Part shown: positions 51,476-61,956 of the stretch, one piece after another
Layout: the number at the start of each line of letters is the position of its first letter
How positions within the stretch are numbered: position 1 is the first letter of the stretch
NCBI GenBank assembly: GCA_023229685.1
Contig: JALNYT010000002.1
Span: forward strand, 682,001-746,000
Length of the DNA stretch: 64,000 nucleotides
Source of the DNA: Sulfuritalea sp.
GTDB taxonomy: Bacteria; Pseudomonadota; Gammaproteobacteria; Burkholderiales; Rhodocyclaceae
Direction: 5' to 3'
Notes under the pieces: generated by a model
Told to the model about the DNA's origin: nothing
Seen by the model: the letters and a program-made list of their open reading frames with translations, nothing else
The model's database searches: none
Translations under genes and position numbers: made by a program

Positions 51476-52651
51476 ATGACAGAGCACCTGCCACAAGTCG
51501 GCGCTGACGGGACGGCGCCCAGCGTCCGCGTCCTCGGTCCCGGCAACACGGCGGAGCTTGAACAGGTGCGCCAGTTCTTCCGCAACTACGCCGCGTGGCT
51601 CGGCGTCGATCTGTGCTTTCAGAATTTCGACGAGGAAATGGCGACGCTGCCGGGGCGCTATGCGGCACCGCAGGGGCGGCTGTTCTATGCCGAGGTCGAT
51701 GGTGTGGGCGCCGGCTGCGTCGGCATCCGGCCGTTCGCCGAGGGCGTCTGCGAACTCAAGCGCCTGTATGTCGAGCCGGCGCAGCGCGGCCTCGGCCTCG
51801 GTCGCCTGCTGGCCCTCGCGGCGATTCGCGCGGCGCGCCAGATCGGTTACCGCAAAATCCTGCTCGACACCCTGCCGGCGATGCGCATCGCCGTGAAGCT
51901 GTATCGCGAACTGGGTTTCACGCAGGCGCCGGCCTACTACCAGACGCCGGTCGAAGGCACGCAGTTCCTCGCCCTTGACCTCGAAAACTGGTCGGAAGAC
52001 GAAGTGGCCAACCAGAACCTGTTCCACCTGTTCGACTTCAACCGCGCCTGGTCGCGCCAGATCCGCGAGGTCGATCCCGACTACTTCGAGCGCCTCTCGC
52101 ATCTGCAATCGCCTCAGTACCTCTGGATCGGCTGCTCGGATTCGCGTGTGCCGGCCAACCAGATCGTCGGCCTGCTGCCGGGCGAAGTCTTCGTCCACCG
52201 CAACGTCGCCAACGTCGTGGTGCACACCGACCTCAACTGCCTGTCGGTGATCCAGTTCGCCATCGACGTGCTCAAGGTCAAGCACATCATGGTGGTCGGC
52301 CACTACGGCTGCGGCGGCGTGCAGGCGGCCCTGAACCATCAGCGCGTCGGCCTCGCCGACCTCTGGCTGCGCCATGTGCAGGACGTCCATGTCAAACACC
52401 TGGCGCGCGTCGATGAGTTGCCCGAGGACAAGCGGCACGACCGTCTGTGCGAACTCAACGTGCTGGAACAGGTGATCAACGTCTCGCGCACCATCGTCGT
52501 CGAGGACGCCTGGCAGCGCGGCCAGAGCATTACCATTCACGGCTGGATCTACGGCCTCAAGGACGGCCTGGTGCGTGACCTCGGCCTCACCGTCAGCAGC
52601 CCCGAACATATTCCCGAGCGTTATGAACAGGCGTTGGCCACATTGCTATGA
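51476..52651 (+). CDS. Fusion of GNAT acetyltransferase and beta-carbonic anhydrase
   Basis: 391 residues in one uninterrupted frame. Residues 15-170 are a GNAT N-acetyltransferase (acetyl-CoA loop QRGLGLGRL at 103-111; ELGFTQAPAYYQTPV near its end). Residues 181-391 are a complete Can-type beta-carbonic anhydrase with zinc ligands C220, H276 and C279 and the D222/R224 dyad (WIGCSDSRVP, VVGHYGCGG). No start codon lies at the junction, so the two are made as one chain. The anhydrase may supply bicarbonate to the biotin carboxylase of the same cluster (inference). Confidence 0.92.
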   Translation: MTEHLPQVGADGTAPSVRVLGPGNTAELEQVRQFFRNYAAWLGVDLCFQNFDEEMATLPGRYAAPQGRLFYAEVDGVGAGCVGIRPFAEGVCELKRLYVEPAQRGLGLGRLLALAAIRAARQIGYRKILLDTLPAMRIAVKLYRELGFTQAPAYYQTPVEGTQFLALDLENWSEDEVANQNLFHLFDFNRAWSRQIREVDPDYFERLSHLQSPQYLWIGCSDSRVPANQIVGLLPGEVFVHRNVANVVVHTDLNCLSVIQFAIDVLKVKHIMVVGHYGCGGVQAALNHQRVGLADLWLRHVQDVHVKHLARVDELPEDKRHDRLCELNVLEQVINVSRTIVVEDAWQRGQSITIHGWIYGLKDGLVRDLGLTVSSPEHIPERYEQALATLL

Positions 52652-52670
52652 ACGTAAAACCAAACTTCCA

Positions 52671-52751
52671 GCCACAGAGGACACAGAGTTCACAGAGAAA
52701 AACGGAACCGTGAATTTGTTTTATCTCTGTGTTCTCTGTGATCTCTGTGGC
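52671..52751. repeat. CACAGAG inverted repeat, copy 1
   Basis: The left arm begins GCCACAGAGGACACAGAGTT and the right arm ends TCTCTGTGATCTCTGTGGC; each is about 28 bases with a near 9-bp internal period, separated by about 25 bases. Outer flanks AAACC and GGTTTT extend the symmetry. The same element recurs at 58977-59053 and 63136-63229. It lies between the carbonic-anhydrase fusion and thiolase genes. Confidence 0.8.
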
Positions 52752-52781
52752 TAATCGGTTTTCAGGACAAAAGGAACCATC

Positions 52782-53963
<1,182 letters not shown>

Positions 53964-53970
53964 TCCGGCC

Positions 53971-54831
53971 ATGACCCTGCAGACCCTCACCTACACGACC
54001 GAGGGGCGCATCGCGCGCATCACGCTGAACCGGCCGGAGCGGCTCAACGCCATCGTGCCGGCGATGCCGCGCGAGATCCGTCTCGCGGTCGAGCGGGCGA
54101 ATGCCGATGAGGGCATCCACGTCATCGTCCTGCAGGGGGCGGGACGCGCCTTCTGTTCCGGCTACGACCTCAAGGACTTCGCCGAAGCCGACGTCGATAC
54201 GCCCTGCACGCAATCGATGCCCTGGGACCCGATGGTCGACTACCGGACCATGAAGGGCTTCACCGACGACTTCTTCAGCCTCTGGCGCAGCTACAAGCCG
54301 ACCATCTGCAAGGTGCAGGGCTTCGCCGTGGCCGGCGGCAGCGACATCGCGCTGTGCTGCGATCTGGTGGTGATGGCCGAGGACGCCAAGATCGGCTACA
54401 TGCCGGCACGCGTCTGGGGCTGCCCGACCACCGCGATGTGGGTCTATCGGCTCGGCGCCGAGAAGGCCAAGCGCATGCTGCTGACCGGCGACACCATCGA
54501 CGGCAAGACCGCGAAGGAGTGGGGCCTGGTGATCGATGCCGTGCCCGAGGCCGAACTCGACGACACGGTGCTCAAGCTGGCCAACCGCATGGCCGGCGTG
54601 CCGAAGAACCAGCTCATGATGCAGAAGCTGATGATCAACCAGGCCTACGACAACATGGGCCTGGCCAATACCCAGATGATCGCCACGCTGTTCGACGGCA
54701 TCACGCGCCACTCGCCCGAGGGCCAGTGGTTCAAGCATTATGCAGAGGAGAAAGGCTACAAGGAGGCCGTGCGCATGCGCGACTCGGGCGAGCCGATCCC
54801 CGGCAGCAAAAGCTACAAGGACTACAAATGA
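53971..54831 (+). CDS. Enoyl-CoA hydratase/isomerase (crotonase) family protein
   Basis: 286 residues. Crotonase fold with ITLNRPERLNAI, oxyanion-hole segments GRAFCSGYDLKDF and KVQGFAVAGGSDIALCCDL. The positions usually held by the two catalytic glutamates of hydratases (GCPTTAMW region) look altered, so the reaction may be other than simple hydration. It starts 7 bases after the thiolase stop. Confidence 0.88.
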   Translation: MTLQTLTYTTEGRIARITLNRPERLNAIVPAMPREIRLAVERANADEGIHVIVLQGAGRAFCSGYDLKDFAEADVDTPCTQSMPWDPMVDYRTMKGFTDDFFSLWRSYKPTICKVQGFAVAGGSDIALCCDLVVMAEDAKIGYMPARVWGCPTTAMWVYRLGAEKAKRMLLTGDTIDGKTAKEWGLVIDAVPEAELDDTVLKLANRMAGVPKNQLMMQKLMINQAYDNMGLANTQMIATLFDGITRHSPEGQWFKHYAEEKGYKEAVRMRDSGEPIPGSKSYKDYK

Positions 54832-54846
54832 CGGCACACCCCCCAG

Positions 54847-54867
54847 CCCCCTCTCCAGGAGAGGGGG
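54847..54867. repeat. CCCCCTCTC hairpin element, copy 3
   Basis: CCCCCTCTC pairs with GAGAGGGGG around CAG; TGACC follows as in copy 1 (CGACC). It sits in the 127-base gap between the hydratase and acyl-CoA dehydrogenase genes. No T-run, so not an evident terminator. Confidence 0.55.
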
Positions 54868-54958
54868 TGACCACGGTTCAGGCAAGGGCCTTCTGGTCCC
54901 TTGCCTTCCGGTTTGTTGGCCGGCTGTCTTCTTGGGGCGGCCCGGCGGAGACAGCCAA

Positions 54959-56092
54959 ATGATCCTTACCCACGAACAGGAACAGATCCGCGACATGCTG
55001 CGCGATTTCTCGCGCGAGCAGCTCGCACCGAAAGCCGCCGAATGGGACCGGACTTCGCACTTTCCGCGCGAGGAACTGCGAGCGCTCGGCGAACTCGGCG
55101 TCTGCGGCATGGTGGTACCCGAAGAATGGGGCGGCGCTGGCCTCGACTACGTTTCGCTGGCCCTCGCGCTGGAGGAAATCGCCGCCGGCGATGGCGCCAC
55201 CTCGACCATCATCAGCGTGCAGAACTCGGTGGTCTGCGGCCCGATCAACGCCTTCGGCACGGATGCGCAGAAGGAGAAATATCTGCGGAAGCTCGCCAGC
55301 GGCGAATGGCTGGGCTGCTTCTGCCTGACCGAGCCGCATGTCGGCTCCGATGCCGCGGCACTGCGTACCCGGGCGGTCCGCGACGGCGACCACTGGGTGC
55401 TCAACGGCGTCAAGCAGTTCATCACCACGGGCAAGAACGGGCAGGTCGCGGTGGTGTTCGCCGTGACCGACTCGGGTGCCGGCAAGAAGGGCATCTCGGC
55501 CTTCATCGTGCCGGCCGACACGCCCGGCTACATCGTCGCCCGGGTCGAGGAAAAGCTCGGTCAGCATGCCTCGGACACGGCGCAGATCCTGTTCGAGAAC
55601 TGCCGCATCCCGGCGGAGAATTTGCTGGGCAACGAGGGGCAGGGCTACCGCATCGCCCTGTCCAATCTCGAAGGCGGCCGCATCGGCATCTCCGCGCAGG
55701 CCGTCGGCATGGCCCGCGCCGCGTTCGAGGCGGCGTTGCATTACTCGCATGAACGCGAGAGCTTCGGCAAGCCGATCTTCGAGCATCAGGCCGTTAATTT
55801 CCGCCTCGCCGACATGGCGACGCAGATCGAAGTGGCGCGGCAGATGGTGCATCACGCCGCAGCCCTGCGCGACGCCGGCCGCCCCTGTCTCAAGGAGGCC
55901 TCGATGGCCAAGCTGTTCGCCTCCGAGATGGCCGAGCGCGTCTGTTCCGACGCGATCCAGATTCACGGCGGCTACGGCTACGTCAGCGATTTCCCTGTCG
56001 AGCGGATCTACCGCGACGTGCGCGTCTGCCAGATTTACGAAGGCGCCTCCGACATCCAGCGACTGGTGATCGGCCGCTCTTTAACTGCCTAG
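54959..56092 (+). CDS. Acyl-CoA dehydrogenase
   Basis: 377 residues. Acyl-CoA dehydrogenase with LTEPHVGSDAAAL, QFITTGKNGQVAVVFA and HGGYGYVSDFPVERIYRD. The catalytic base is E361 in IYEGASDIQ, the position used by short/medium-chain and 2-methylacyl enzymes, so it differs in mechanism position from liuA. It may act on 2-methylbutyryl-, isobutyryl- or straight short-chain acyl-CoA. Electrons go to ETF. Confidence 0.93.
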   Translation: MILTHEQEQIRDMLRDFSREQLAPKAAEWDRTSHFPREELRALGELGVCGMVVPEEWGGAGLDYVSLALALEEIAAGDGATSTIISVQNSVVCGPINAFGTDAQKEKYLRKLASGEWLGCFCLTEPHVGSDAAALRTRAVRDGDHWVLNGVKQFITTGKNGQVAVVFAVTDSGAGKKGISAFIVPADTPGYIVARVEEKLGQHASDTAQILFENCRIPAENLLGNEGQGYRIALSNLEGGRIGISAQAVGMARAAFEAALHYSHERESFGKPIFEHQAVNFRLADMATQIEVARQMVHHAAALRDAGRPCLKEASMAKLFASEMAERVCSDAIQIHGGYGYVSDFPVERIYRDVRVCQIYEGASDIQRLVIGRSLTA

Positions 56093-56101
56093 GAGAACGC
56101 G

Positions 56102-56746
56102 ATGGCCGAATACACCCTCCACTGCTTCGCCCAGTCCGGCAACGCCTACAAGCCGGCGCTGATGCTGGCCCTTTCCGGCGCCGACTGGGAGCCGCGCTTC
56201 GTAGACTTTTTCCACGGTGCGACGCGCACCCCGGAGTACCGGGCGCTGAACGTCATGGGCGAGGTGCCGCTGCTCGAGCATCGCGGCCGCACCTGGTCGC
56301 AGACCGGCGTGATCCTCGACTACCTGGCCGAGACCCTCGGCGCCTTCGGCCCGCAAGACAACGACGAGCGGCGCGAGATTCTGCGCTGGACGCTGTTCGA
56401 CAACCACAAGTTCACCAGCTACACGGCGACGCTGCGCTATTTGCGCAATTTCGTGCCGGCCACCGACCCGGCGGTACTCGCCGCGTTCCGCACCCGCGCC
56501 GAGGCCGCCTGGAAAGTCCTCGACGCCCACCTCGCCGGGCGCCAATGGGTCGTCGGCCGCCGTCCCACCATCGCCGACTTCTCGCTGGCCGGCTATGTCT
56601 TCTGGCCCGAGGAAATCGGCGTGGACTGGAACGACTATCCGAACATCCGCGACTGGTCCGCGCGCATCGCCGGCCTGCCCGGCTGGCAGCACCCCTACCA
56701 ACTGATGCCCGGCCATCCGCTGGCTGGCTGGGGAACGAAAGGCTGA
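56102..56746 (+). CDS. Glutathione S-transferase family protein
   Basis: 214 residues. Thioredoxin-like N-domain (YTLHCFAQSGNAYKPALMLA with the catalytic-region Ser, GEVPLLEH cis-proline, WSQTGVILDYLAE) and an alpha-helical C-domain (GRRPTIADFSLAGYVF). Starts 9 bases after the acyl-CoA dehydrogenase. Its presence next to a glutathione-dependent isomerase inside an acyl-CoA operon is unusual. Confidence 0.9.
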   Translation: MAEYTLHCFAQSGNAYKPALMLALSGADWEPRFVDFFHGATRTPEYRALNVMGEVPLLEHRGRTWSQTGVILDYLAETLGAFGPQDNDERREILRWTLFDNHKFTSYTATLRYLRNFVPATDPAVLAAFRTRAEAAWKVLDAHLAGRQWVVGRRPTIADFSLAGYVFWPEEIGVDWNDYPNIRDWSARIAGLPGWQHPYQLMPGHPLAGWGTKG

Positions 56747-56748
56747 TC

Positions 56749-57360
56749 ATGAGTGACTCAAAAGAGCCCATCGAGTTCTGGTTCGATTTTTCCTCGCCCT
56801 ATTCCTACCTCGCCAGCGAACTGATCGACGATCTCGCGGCGAAGCACGGGCGCAAGGTGAAGTGGCGGCCGATGATGCTCGGCGCCGCCTTCAAGGCCTC
56901 GAACATGCCGCTGCTGATCACCATCCCGCTCAAGGGCGACTACAGCAAGCGCGACTTCGATCGCTCGGCGCGCTTTCTCGGCATCCCCTACAAGTTCCCG
57001 CCCAAGTTCCCGCTCGCCACGCTGGCCGCCGCGCGCGGATACTACTGGCTGCACGGCCAGGATTGCGGGAAAGCAAGGGAGTTCGCCCATGCCGTATTCC
57101 GCGCCTACTGGGTCGAAGGTCGCGACATCGGCGAGCTGCCGGTGGTGCTGGCGATCGCCGGCCGGCTGGGCATCGACCGCGATGCCTTCACCGCGGCCAT
57201 CGCGACGCCGGAGATCAAGGATCGCCTCAAGCAGGAAACCGACGCCGCGATTGCCATGGGCATGTTCGGCGCGCCGTACATCGTGGTGGATGGTGAGCCC
57301 TTCTGGGGCGTCGACCGCCTGCCGCAGATCGACAAGTGGCTTGCCACGGGAGGGTTCTAG
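56749..57360 (+). CDS. 2-hydroxychromene-2-carboxylate isomerase-like DsbA-family protein
   Basis: 203 residues. Kappa-class GST fold: EFWFDFSSPYSYLASEL with the catalytic serine, KWRPMMLGAAFKASN, and the thioredoxin-like GMFGAPYIVVDGEPFWGVDRL. Family members are glutathione-dependent isomerases in aromatic degradation, but many homologues sit in acyl-CoA operons with unknown substrates. Its TAG overlaps the GTG of liuB by one base. Confidence 0.88.
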   Translation: MSDSKEPIEFWFDFSSPYSYLASELIDDLAAKHGRKVKWRPMMLGAAFKASNMPLLITIPLKGDYSKRDFDRSARFLGIPYKFPPKFPLATLAAARGYYWLHGQDCGKAREFAHAVFRAYWVEGRDIGELPVVLAIAGRLGIDRDAFTAAIATPEIKDRLKQETDAAIAMGMFGAPYIVVDGEPFWGVDRLPQIDKWLATGGF

Positions 57361-58967
57361 TGTCCGTCATCAAATCCAAACTCAACACCCGCAGCGAGGA
57401 GTTCAAGGCCAACGCGGCGGCGATGAGCGTGCTGGTCGCCGACCTGCGTGAGAAGACCATCGCGGTCGCGGCCGGCGGTTCGCCGGAAACCGCGGCCAAG
57501 CACAAGGCGCGCGGCAAGCTGCTGCCGCGCGAGCGCATCAACGCGCTTCTCGATCCGGGCGCGGCCTTCCTCGAATTCTCGGCGCTGGCCGCGATGGGCA
57601 TGTACAGCGGCGATGTGGCGTCGGCCGGCGTCGTCACCGGCATCGGCCGGATCAAGGGCGTCGAGTGCATGATCGTCGCCAACGATGCGACGGTAAAGGG
57701 CGGCTCCTACTTCCCACTGACCGTGAAGAAGCATCTGCGCGCCCAGGAAATCGCGCTGCAGAATCGCCTGCCCTGCATCTATCTGGTCGACTCGGGCGGC
57801 GCCAACCTGCCGACGCAGGACGAGGTGTTTCCCGACCGCGACCACTTCGGCCGTATCTTCTACAACCAGGCCAACATGTCGGCGTTGGGCATTCCGCAGA
57901 TCGGCGTCGTCATGGGTTCCTGCACGGCGGGCGGCGCCTACATGCCGGCCATGTCGGACGAGTCGATCATCGTGCGCAACCAGGGCACGATTTTTCTCGG
58001 CGGCCCGCCGCTGGTCAAGGCCGCCACCGGCGAGGTGGTCAGTGCCGAGGACCTCGGCGGTGGCGACGTGCATACGCGGATTTCCGGCGTCTGCGACCAC
58101 CTGGCCGAGAACGACCACCACGCGCTGTCCATCGCGCGCCGCATCGTCGGCAACCTCAACTGGCAAAAACCCCTCTCGCTCGACATCGCCGCGCCGGAGG
58201 AACCGCTATACGACCCGAGTGAACTCGGCGGCGTGATTCCCGTCGATACCAAGAAGCCCTACGACGTGCGCGAAATCATCGCCCGCCTGGTCGACGGCTC
58301 GCGCTTCGACGAGTTCAAGTCGCGCTACGGCACCACGCTGGTGACCGGCTTCGCCCGGCTGCACGGTTATCCGCTGGGCATCGTCGCCAACAACGGCATC
58401 CTGTTCGGCGAATCGGCGCAGAAGGGCGCGCACTTCATCGAACTGTGCGCCCAGCGCGGCATTCCGCTGCTGTTCCTGCAGAACATCACCGGCTTCATGG
58501 TCGGCCGCAAGTACGAGAACAGCGGCATCGCCAAGGACGGCGCGAAGATGGTCACCGCGGTGGCGACGGCGCAGGTGCCGAAGTTCACCATGATCATCGG
58601 CGGCTCCTTCGGCGCCGGCAACTACGGCATGTGCGGCCGCGCCTACAGCCCGCGCATGCTCTGGATGTGGCCCAACGCGCGGATCAGCGTGATGGGCGGC
58701 GAGCAGGCCGCCTCGGTGCTGTCCACCATCAAGCGCGACGGCATGGAGGCCGCCGGCAAGGAGTGGCCCAAGGAGGACGAGGAACGCTTCAAGGCCCCGA
58801 TCCGCGAGCAGTACGAGACCCAGGGCCATCCCTACTACGCTACGGCGCGTATCTGGGATGACGGCGTACTGGATCCGGCGCAGACGCGGCGTACCCTGAG
58901 CCTGGGAATTTCGGCATCACTCAATGCACCGATCCTGCCGACCAAGTTTGGCGTTTTCAGAATGTAA
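57360..58967 (+). CDS. liuB: Methylcrotonyl-CoA carboxylase, carboxyltransferase (beta) subunit
   Basis: 535 residues. Carboxyltransferase with KHKARGKLLPRERI, acyl-CoA and carboxybiotin sites (YLVDSGGANLPTQDEVFPDR, GSCTAGGAYMPAMSDE, FGAGNYGMCGRAY). The family signature and the neighbouring alpha subunit identify 3-methylcrotonyl-CoA as substrate. The GTG start shares a base with the upstream stop. Separated from liuC by a CACAGAG inverted repeat. Confidence 0.95.
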   Translation: MSVIKSKLNTRSEEFKANAAAMSVLVADLREKTIAVAAGGSPETAAKHKARGKLLPRERINALLDPGAAFLEFSALAAMGMYSGDVASAGVVTGIGRIKGVECMIVANDATVKGGSYFPLTVKKHLRAQEIALQNRLPCIYLVDSGGANLPTQDEVFPDRDHFGRIFYNQANMSALGIPQIGVVMGSCTAGGAYMPAMSDESIIVRNQGTIFLGGPPLVKAATGEVVSAEDLGGGDVHTRISGVCDHLAENDHHALSIARRIVGNLNWQKPLSLDIAAPEEPLYDPSELGGVIPVDTKKPYDVREIIARLVDGSRFDEFKSRYGTTLVTGFARLHGYPLGIVANNGILFGESAQKGAHFIELCAQRGIPLLFLQNITGFMVGRKYENSGIAKDGAKMVTAVATAQVPKFTMIIGGSFGAGNYGMCGRAYSPRMLWMWPNARISVMGGEQAASVLSTIKRDGMEAAGKEWPKEDEERFKAPIREQYETQGHPYYATARIWDDGVLDPAQTRRTLSLGISASLNAPILPTKFGVFRM

Positions 58968-58976
58968 AACCAATTA

Positions 58977-59053
58977 GCCACAGAGATCACAGAGTTCACA
59001 GAGAGAACCCAAGAACTGCGCTTCTCCTCTGTGAACTCTGTGTCCTCTGTGGC
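58977..59053. repeat. CACAGAG inverted repeat, copy 2
   Basis: The left arm starts GCCACAGAGATCACAGAGTT and the right arm ends ACTCTGTGTCCTCTGTGGC, with a loop of about 16 bases. The upstream flank AAAACCAATTAGCC equals the reverse complement of the right end of copy 1 but for one base, so the whole unit is shared. It is placed between liuB and liuC. Confidence 0.8.
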
Positions 59054-59069
59054 GGAATTTGAGGTTCTC

Positions 59070-59861
59070 ATGTACCAATCGATAGTTACTGAAATTGACC
59101 TCGGCATCGGCATCATTACGCTCAATCGTCCCGAGCGGCACAATGCCTTCGACGACGCGGTAATCGCCGAGTTGTCCACTGCGATCGACATGATGGCGGT
59201 CGATCCCGCCGTGCGCGTGCTGGTGCTTTCGAGTTCCGGCAAGAGTTTCTGCGCCGGCGCCGATCTCAACTGGATGAAGCGCGCCGCCGGCTACTCGACA
59301 GTCGAGAACCTGCACGATTCACGCGCGCTGGCCGAGATGCTCCGACGTCTGGCGCAATGTCCGAAGCCGACCGTCGCCCGCGTCCAGGGCGCAGCCTATG
59401 GCGGTGGCGTGGGCCTGGTGGCCTGCTGCGACGTGGCCATCGGTACTCTCGACGCCCAGTTTGCGCTGACCGAAGTCAAGCTCGGCCTCATTCCGGCCGT
59501 GATCAGCCCACATGTCATCGCCGCCATCGGCGAACGCTACGCGCGGCGCTACATGCTGACGGCGGAGCGTTTTTCGGCCGCCGAGGCTTACCGCATCGGC
59601 CTCCTCCACGAACTGGTGACCGACGCCGAAGCGCTCGACGAGGCCGTCGGCGAGGTTGTCGATGCCCTGCTGAACAACGCGCCCCGGGCCATGACCGAGT
59701 GCAAGGAACTCATCGCGGCAGTGGCGTGGAAACCGCTCTCACCCGCAGTCATCGAAGACACCGCGCAGCGCATCACGCGCCTGCGCGCAAGTGCCGAGGG
59801 GCGCGAAGGCATGAATGCTTTCCTCGAGAAGCGCAAACCCAACTGGATCGCCCAGGGCTGA
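59070..59861 (+). CDS. liuC: Methylglutaconyl-CoA hydratase
   Basis: 263 residues. Crotonase fold: IITLNRPERHNAFDD, oxyanion motifs GKSFCAGADLNWMKR and VQGAAYGGGVGLVACCDV, and ALTEVKLGLIPAVISP with the catalytic Glu. The ADLNWMK motif is characteristic of the AUH/LiuC group. It hydrates 3-methylglutaconyl-CoA to HMG-CoA. I start at the ATG with GAGG 6 bases upstream; earlier in-frame codons fall inside the inverted repeat. Confidence 0.93.
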   Translation: MYQSIVTEIDLGIGIITLNRPERHNAFDDAVIAELSTAIDMMAVDPAVRVLVLSSSGKSFCAGADLNWMKRAAGYSTVENLHDSRALAEMLRRLAQCPKPTVARVQGAAYGGGVGLVACCDVAIGTLDAQFALTEVKLGLIPAVISPHVIAAIGERYARRYMLTAERFSAAEAYRIGLLHELVTDAEALDEAVGEVVDALLNNAPRAMTECKELIAAVAWKPLSPAVIEDTAQRITRLRASAEGREGMNAFLEKRKPNWIAQG

Positions 59862-59865
59862 AACC

Positions 59866-61881
59866 ATGTTCACGAAAATACTGATTGCCAACCGTGGGGA
59901 GATAGCCTGCCGCGTTATAAAGACCGCGCGGCGCATGGGCATCCGCACGGTCGCCGTGTATTCCGAGGCCGATGCCGGTGCACGGCATGTGCGGCTGGCG
60001 GACGAGGCCGTCTGCATCGGCGCGCCGCCGCCCAGGGAATCCTATCTGGTGGCGGACAAGATCATCGCGGCGGCACTGGCCACCGGCGCCCAGGCCATCC
60101 ATCCGGGCTACGGCTTCCTCTCCGAGAACGAGGACTTCGCTGAAAGTTGCGCGAAGAACGGCATCGTCTTCATCGGCCCGCCGGTGGCGGCGATTCGCGC
60201 CATGGGCTCCAAGTCGGAAGCCAAGAAGCTGATGGAGAAGGCCGGCGTGCCGCTGACTCCCGGCTATCACGGCGACAACCAGGATCCGGATTTCCTCAGG
60301 CAGCAGGCCGATGGCATCGGCTATCCGGTGCTGATCAAGGCCGCGGCGGGCGGCGGCGGCAAGGGCATGCGCGCGGTCGACCGGAGCGAGGACTTTCTCG
60401 ATGCGCTGGCTTCCTGCAAGCGCGAGGCGGCGTCGAGCTTCGGCGACCAGCACGTGCTGATCGAAAAGTATCTGCAGCGCCCGCGTCACATCGAGTTTCA
60501 GGTCTTCGGCGACAGCCACGGCAACTGCGTCTATCTGTTCGAGCGCGACTGCTCGGTGCAGCGCCGCCACCAGAAAGTACTGGAAGAAGCCCCCGCGCCC
60601 GGCATGACGCCCGCGCGCCGCGCCGCGATGGGCAAGGCCGCGGTCGATGCGGCCAGGGCGGTCGGTTACGTCGGTGCCGGTACGGTCGAGTTCATCGTTC
60701 CGCAGGGAGATGCGCAGGACGGCACCTTCTATTTCATGGAGATGAACACGCGGCTGCAGGTCGAGCACCCGGTCACGGAAATGATCACCGGCCTCGACCT
60801 GGTCGAGTGGCAGTTGAAAGTCGGCGCCGGCGAGACGCTGCCGCTGCAGCAGGAGCAACTGACGATCCGCGGCCATGCGCTGGAAGCGCGGATCTATGCC
60901 GAAGATCCGGACAAGGGCTTCCTGCCGTCGATCGGCCGCCTGATCCACCTCGCGCCGCCGGCGGAAACGCTGCATGTACGCGTCGATACCGGCGTCGAAC
61001 AGGACGACGAAATCTCGCCGCACTACGACCCGATGATCGCCAAGCTGATCGTCTGGGACGAAAGCCGCGAACGCGCCCTGGCGCGCATGCTGCAGGCATT
61101 GGCCGACTACCGCGTGGTCGGGGTGTCGAACAACATCGGCTTCCTGTCGCGGCTGGTGGCCTGCCCGGCGTTTGCCCAGGCCGATCTCGACACCGGGCTG
61201 ATCGAGCGCGAGCGCGCCTTCCTGTTTCCGGAAGCGGCCGAACCGCCGGCCGAAGCCTGGCTGGTCGCCGCGCTGTCGGAACTGATCCGCGACCAGCAGT
61301 ACGCCGCGGCGGAAGCTGTCGAGAGCCGCGACCCGTTTTCCCCCTGGCATGCGCGCGACGGCTGGCGTCTCAACGGCAATGCGCGGCGCGAGATCAGGCT
61401 GCGCGCCGGGGAGACCGAAAAGGTGGTCAACGCCGGCTATGGCGCAGGCGGCTTCACGCTTGAATTCGAAGGCCGGCACACCACGGCCGCCGGGCGCTTT
61501 GCCGGCAGCAGCGAGTTGCGCGTCGATCTCGGCGGCCGCCGCATCAACGTCACCGTGGTGTCGGCCAACGAAAAGCGCCACGTCTTCATCGACGGCGTCT
61601 CCTTCATCTTCGCCGCCATCGATCCGCTGTTCCACGCCGGCAGCGGCGGTGGCGCCGAGGGCGGGCTGACGGCGCCGATGCCGGGCAAGGTTATTGCGCT
61701 GATAGCGGTGGTGGGCGCCAGGGTGGAGAAGGGGGCGCCGCTGCTGATCCTGGAGGCCATGAAAATGGAACATACGATAACCGCGCCCGCCGCCGGCATC
61801 GTGAAAGCTTTCCATTTCAACGTCGGCGAGCAGGTCAGCGATGGCGCCGAGCTAGTAGAATTCGAGCTTGGCAAAACGTAG
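59866..61881 (+). CDS. liuD: Methylcrotonyl-CoA carboxylase, biotin (alpha) subunit
   Basis: 671 residues: biotin carboxylase (MFTKILIANRGEIACRVI, ATP-grasp loop KAAAGGGGKGMR, EMNTRLQVEHPVTE), a BT linker domain, and a C-terminal biotin carrier domain with K633 in LEAMKMEH. With LiuB it carboxylates 3-methylcrotonyl-CoA using bicarbonate and ATP. It starts 4 bases after liuC. It depends on bicarbonate, which the upstream carbonic anhydrase fusion could supply. Confidence 0.96.
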   Translation: MFTKILIANRGEIACRVIKTARRMGIRTVAVYSEADAGARHVRLADEAVCIGAPPPRESYLVADKIIAAALATGAQAIHPGYGFLSENEDFAESCAKNGIVFIGPPVAAIRAMGSKSEAKKLMEKAGVPLTPGYHGDNQDPDFLRQQADGIGYPVLIKAAAGGGGKGMRAVDRSEDFLDALASCKREAASSFGDQHVLIEKYLQRPRHIEFQVFGDSHGNCVYLFERDCSVQRRHQKVLEEAPAPGMTPARRAAMGKAAVDAARAVGYVGAGTVEFIVPQGDAQDGTFYFMEMNTRLQVEHPVTEMITGLDLVEWQLKVGAGETLPLQQEQLTIRGHALEARIYAEDPDKGFLPSIGRLIHLAPPAETLHVRVDTGVEQDDEISPHYDPMIAKLIVWDESRERALARMLQALADYRVVGVSNNIGFLSRLVACPAFAQADLDTGLIERERAFLFPEAAEPPAEAWLVAALSELIRDQQYAAAEAVESRDPFSPWHARDGWRLNGNARREIRLRAGETEKVVNAGYGAGGFTLEFEGRHTTAAGRFAGSSELRVDLGGRRINVTVVSANEKRHVFIDGVSFIFAAIDPLFHAGSGGGAEGGLTAPMPGKVIALIAVVGARVEKGAPLLILEAMKMEHTITAPAAGIVKAFHFNVGEQVSDGAELVEFELGKT

Positions 61882-61956
61882 TTTCAGCGCAGGCTAGCTC
61901 CTGCTTCAGCGGCGCCAGGCATCGCGGCCGTAACCTCAGAACAATCGTGAATCAGC

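Noticed and set aside
51960..52030. A frameshift or missing start separating the GNAT and carbonic anhydrase genes
   Set aside because: The frame is continuous with sensible linker residues and no ATG/GTG with a binding site at the junction, so a true fusion is the simpler reading, though a sequencing check is listed.
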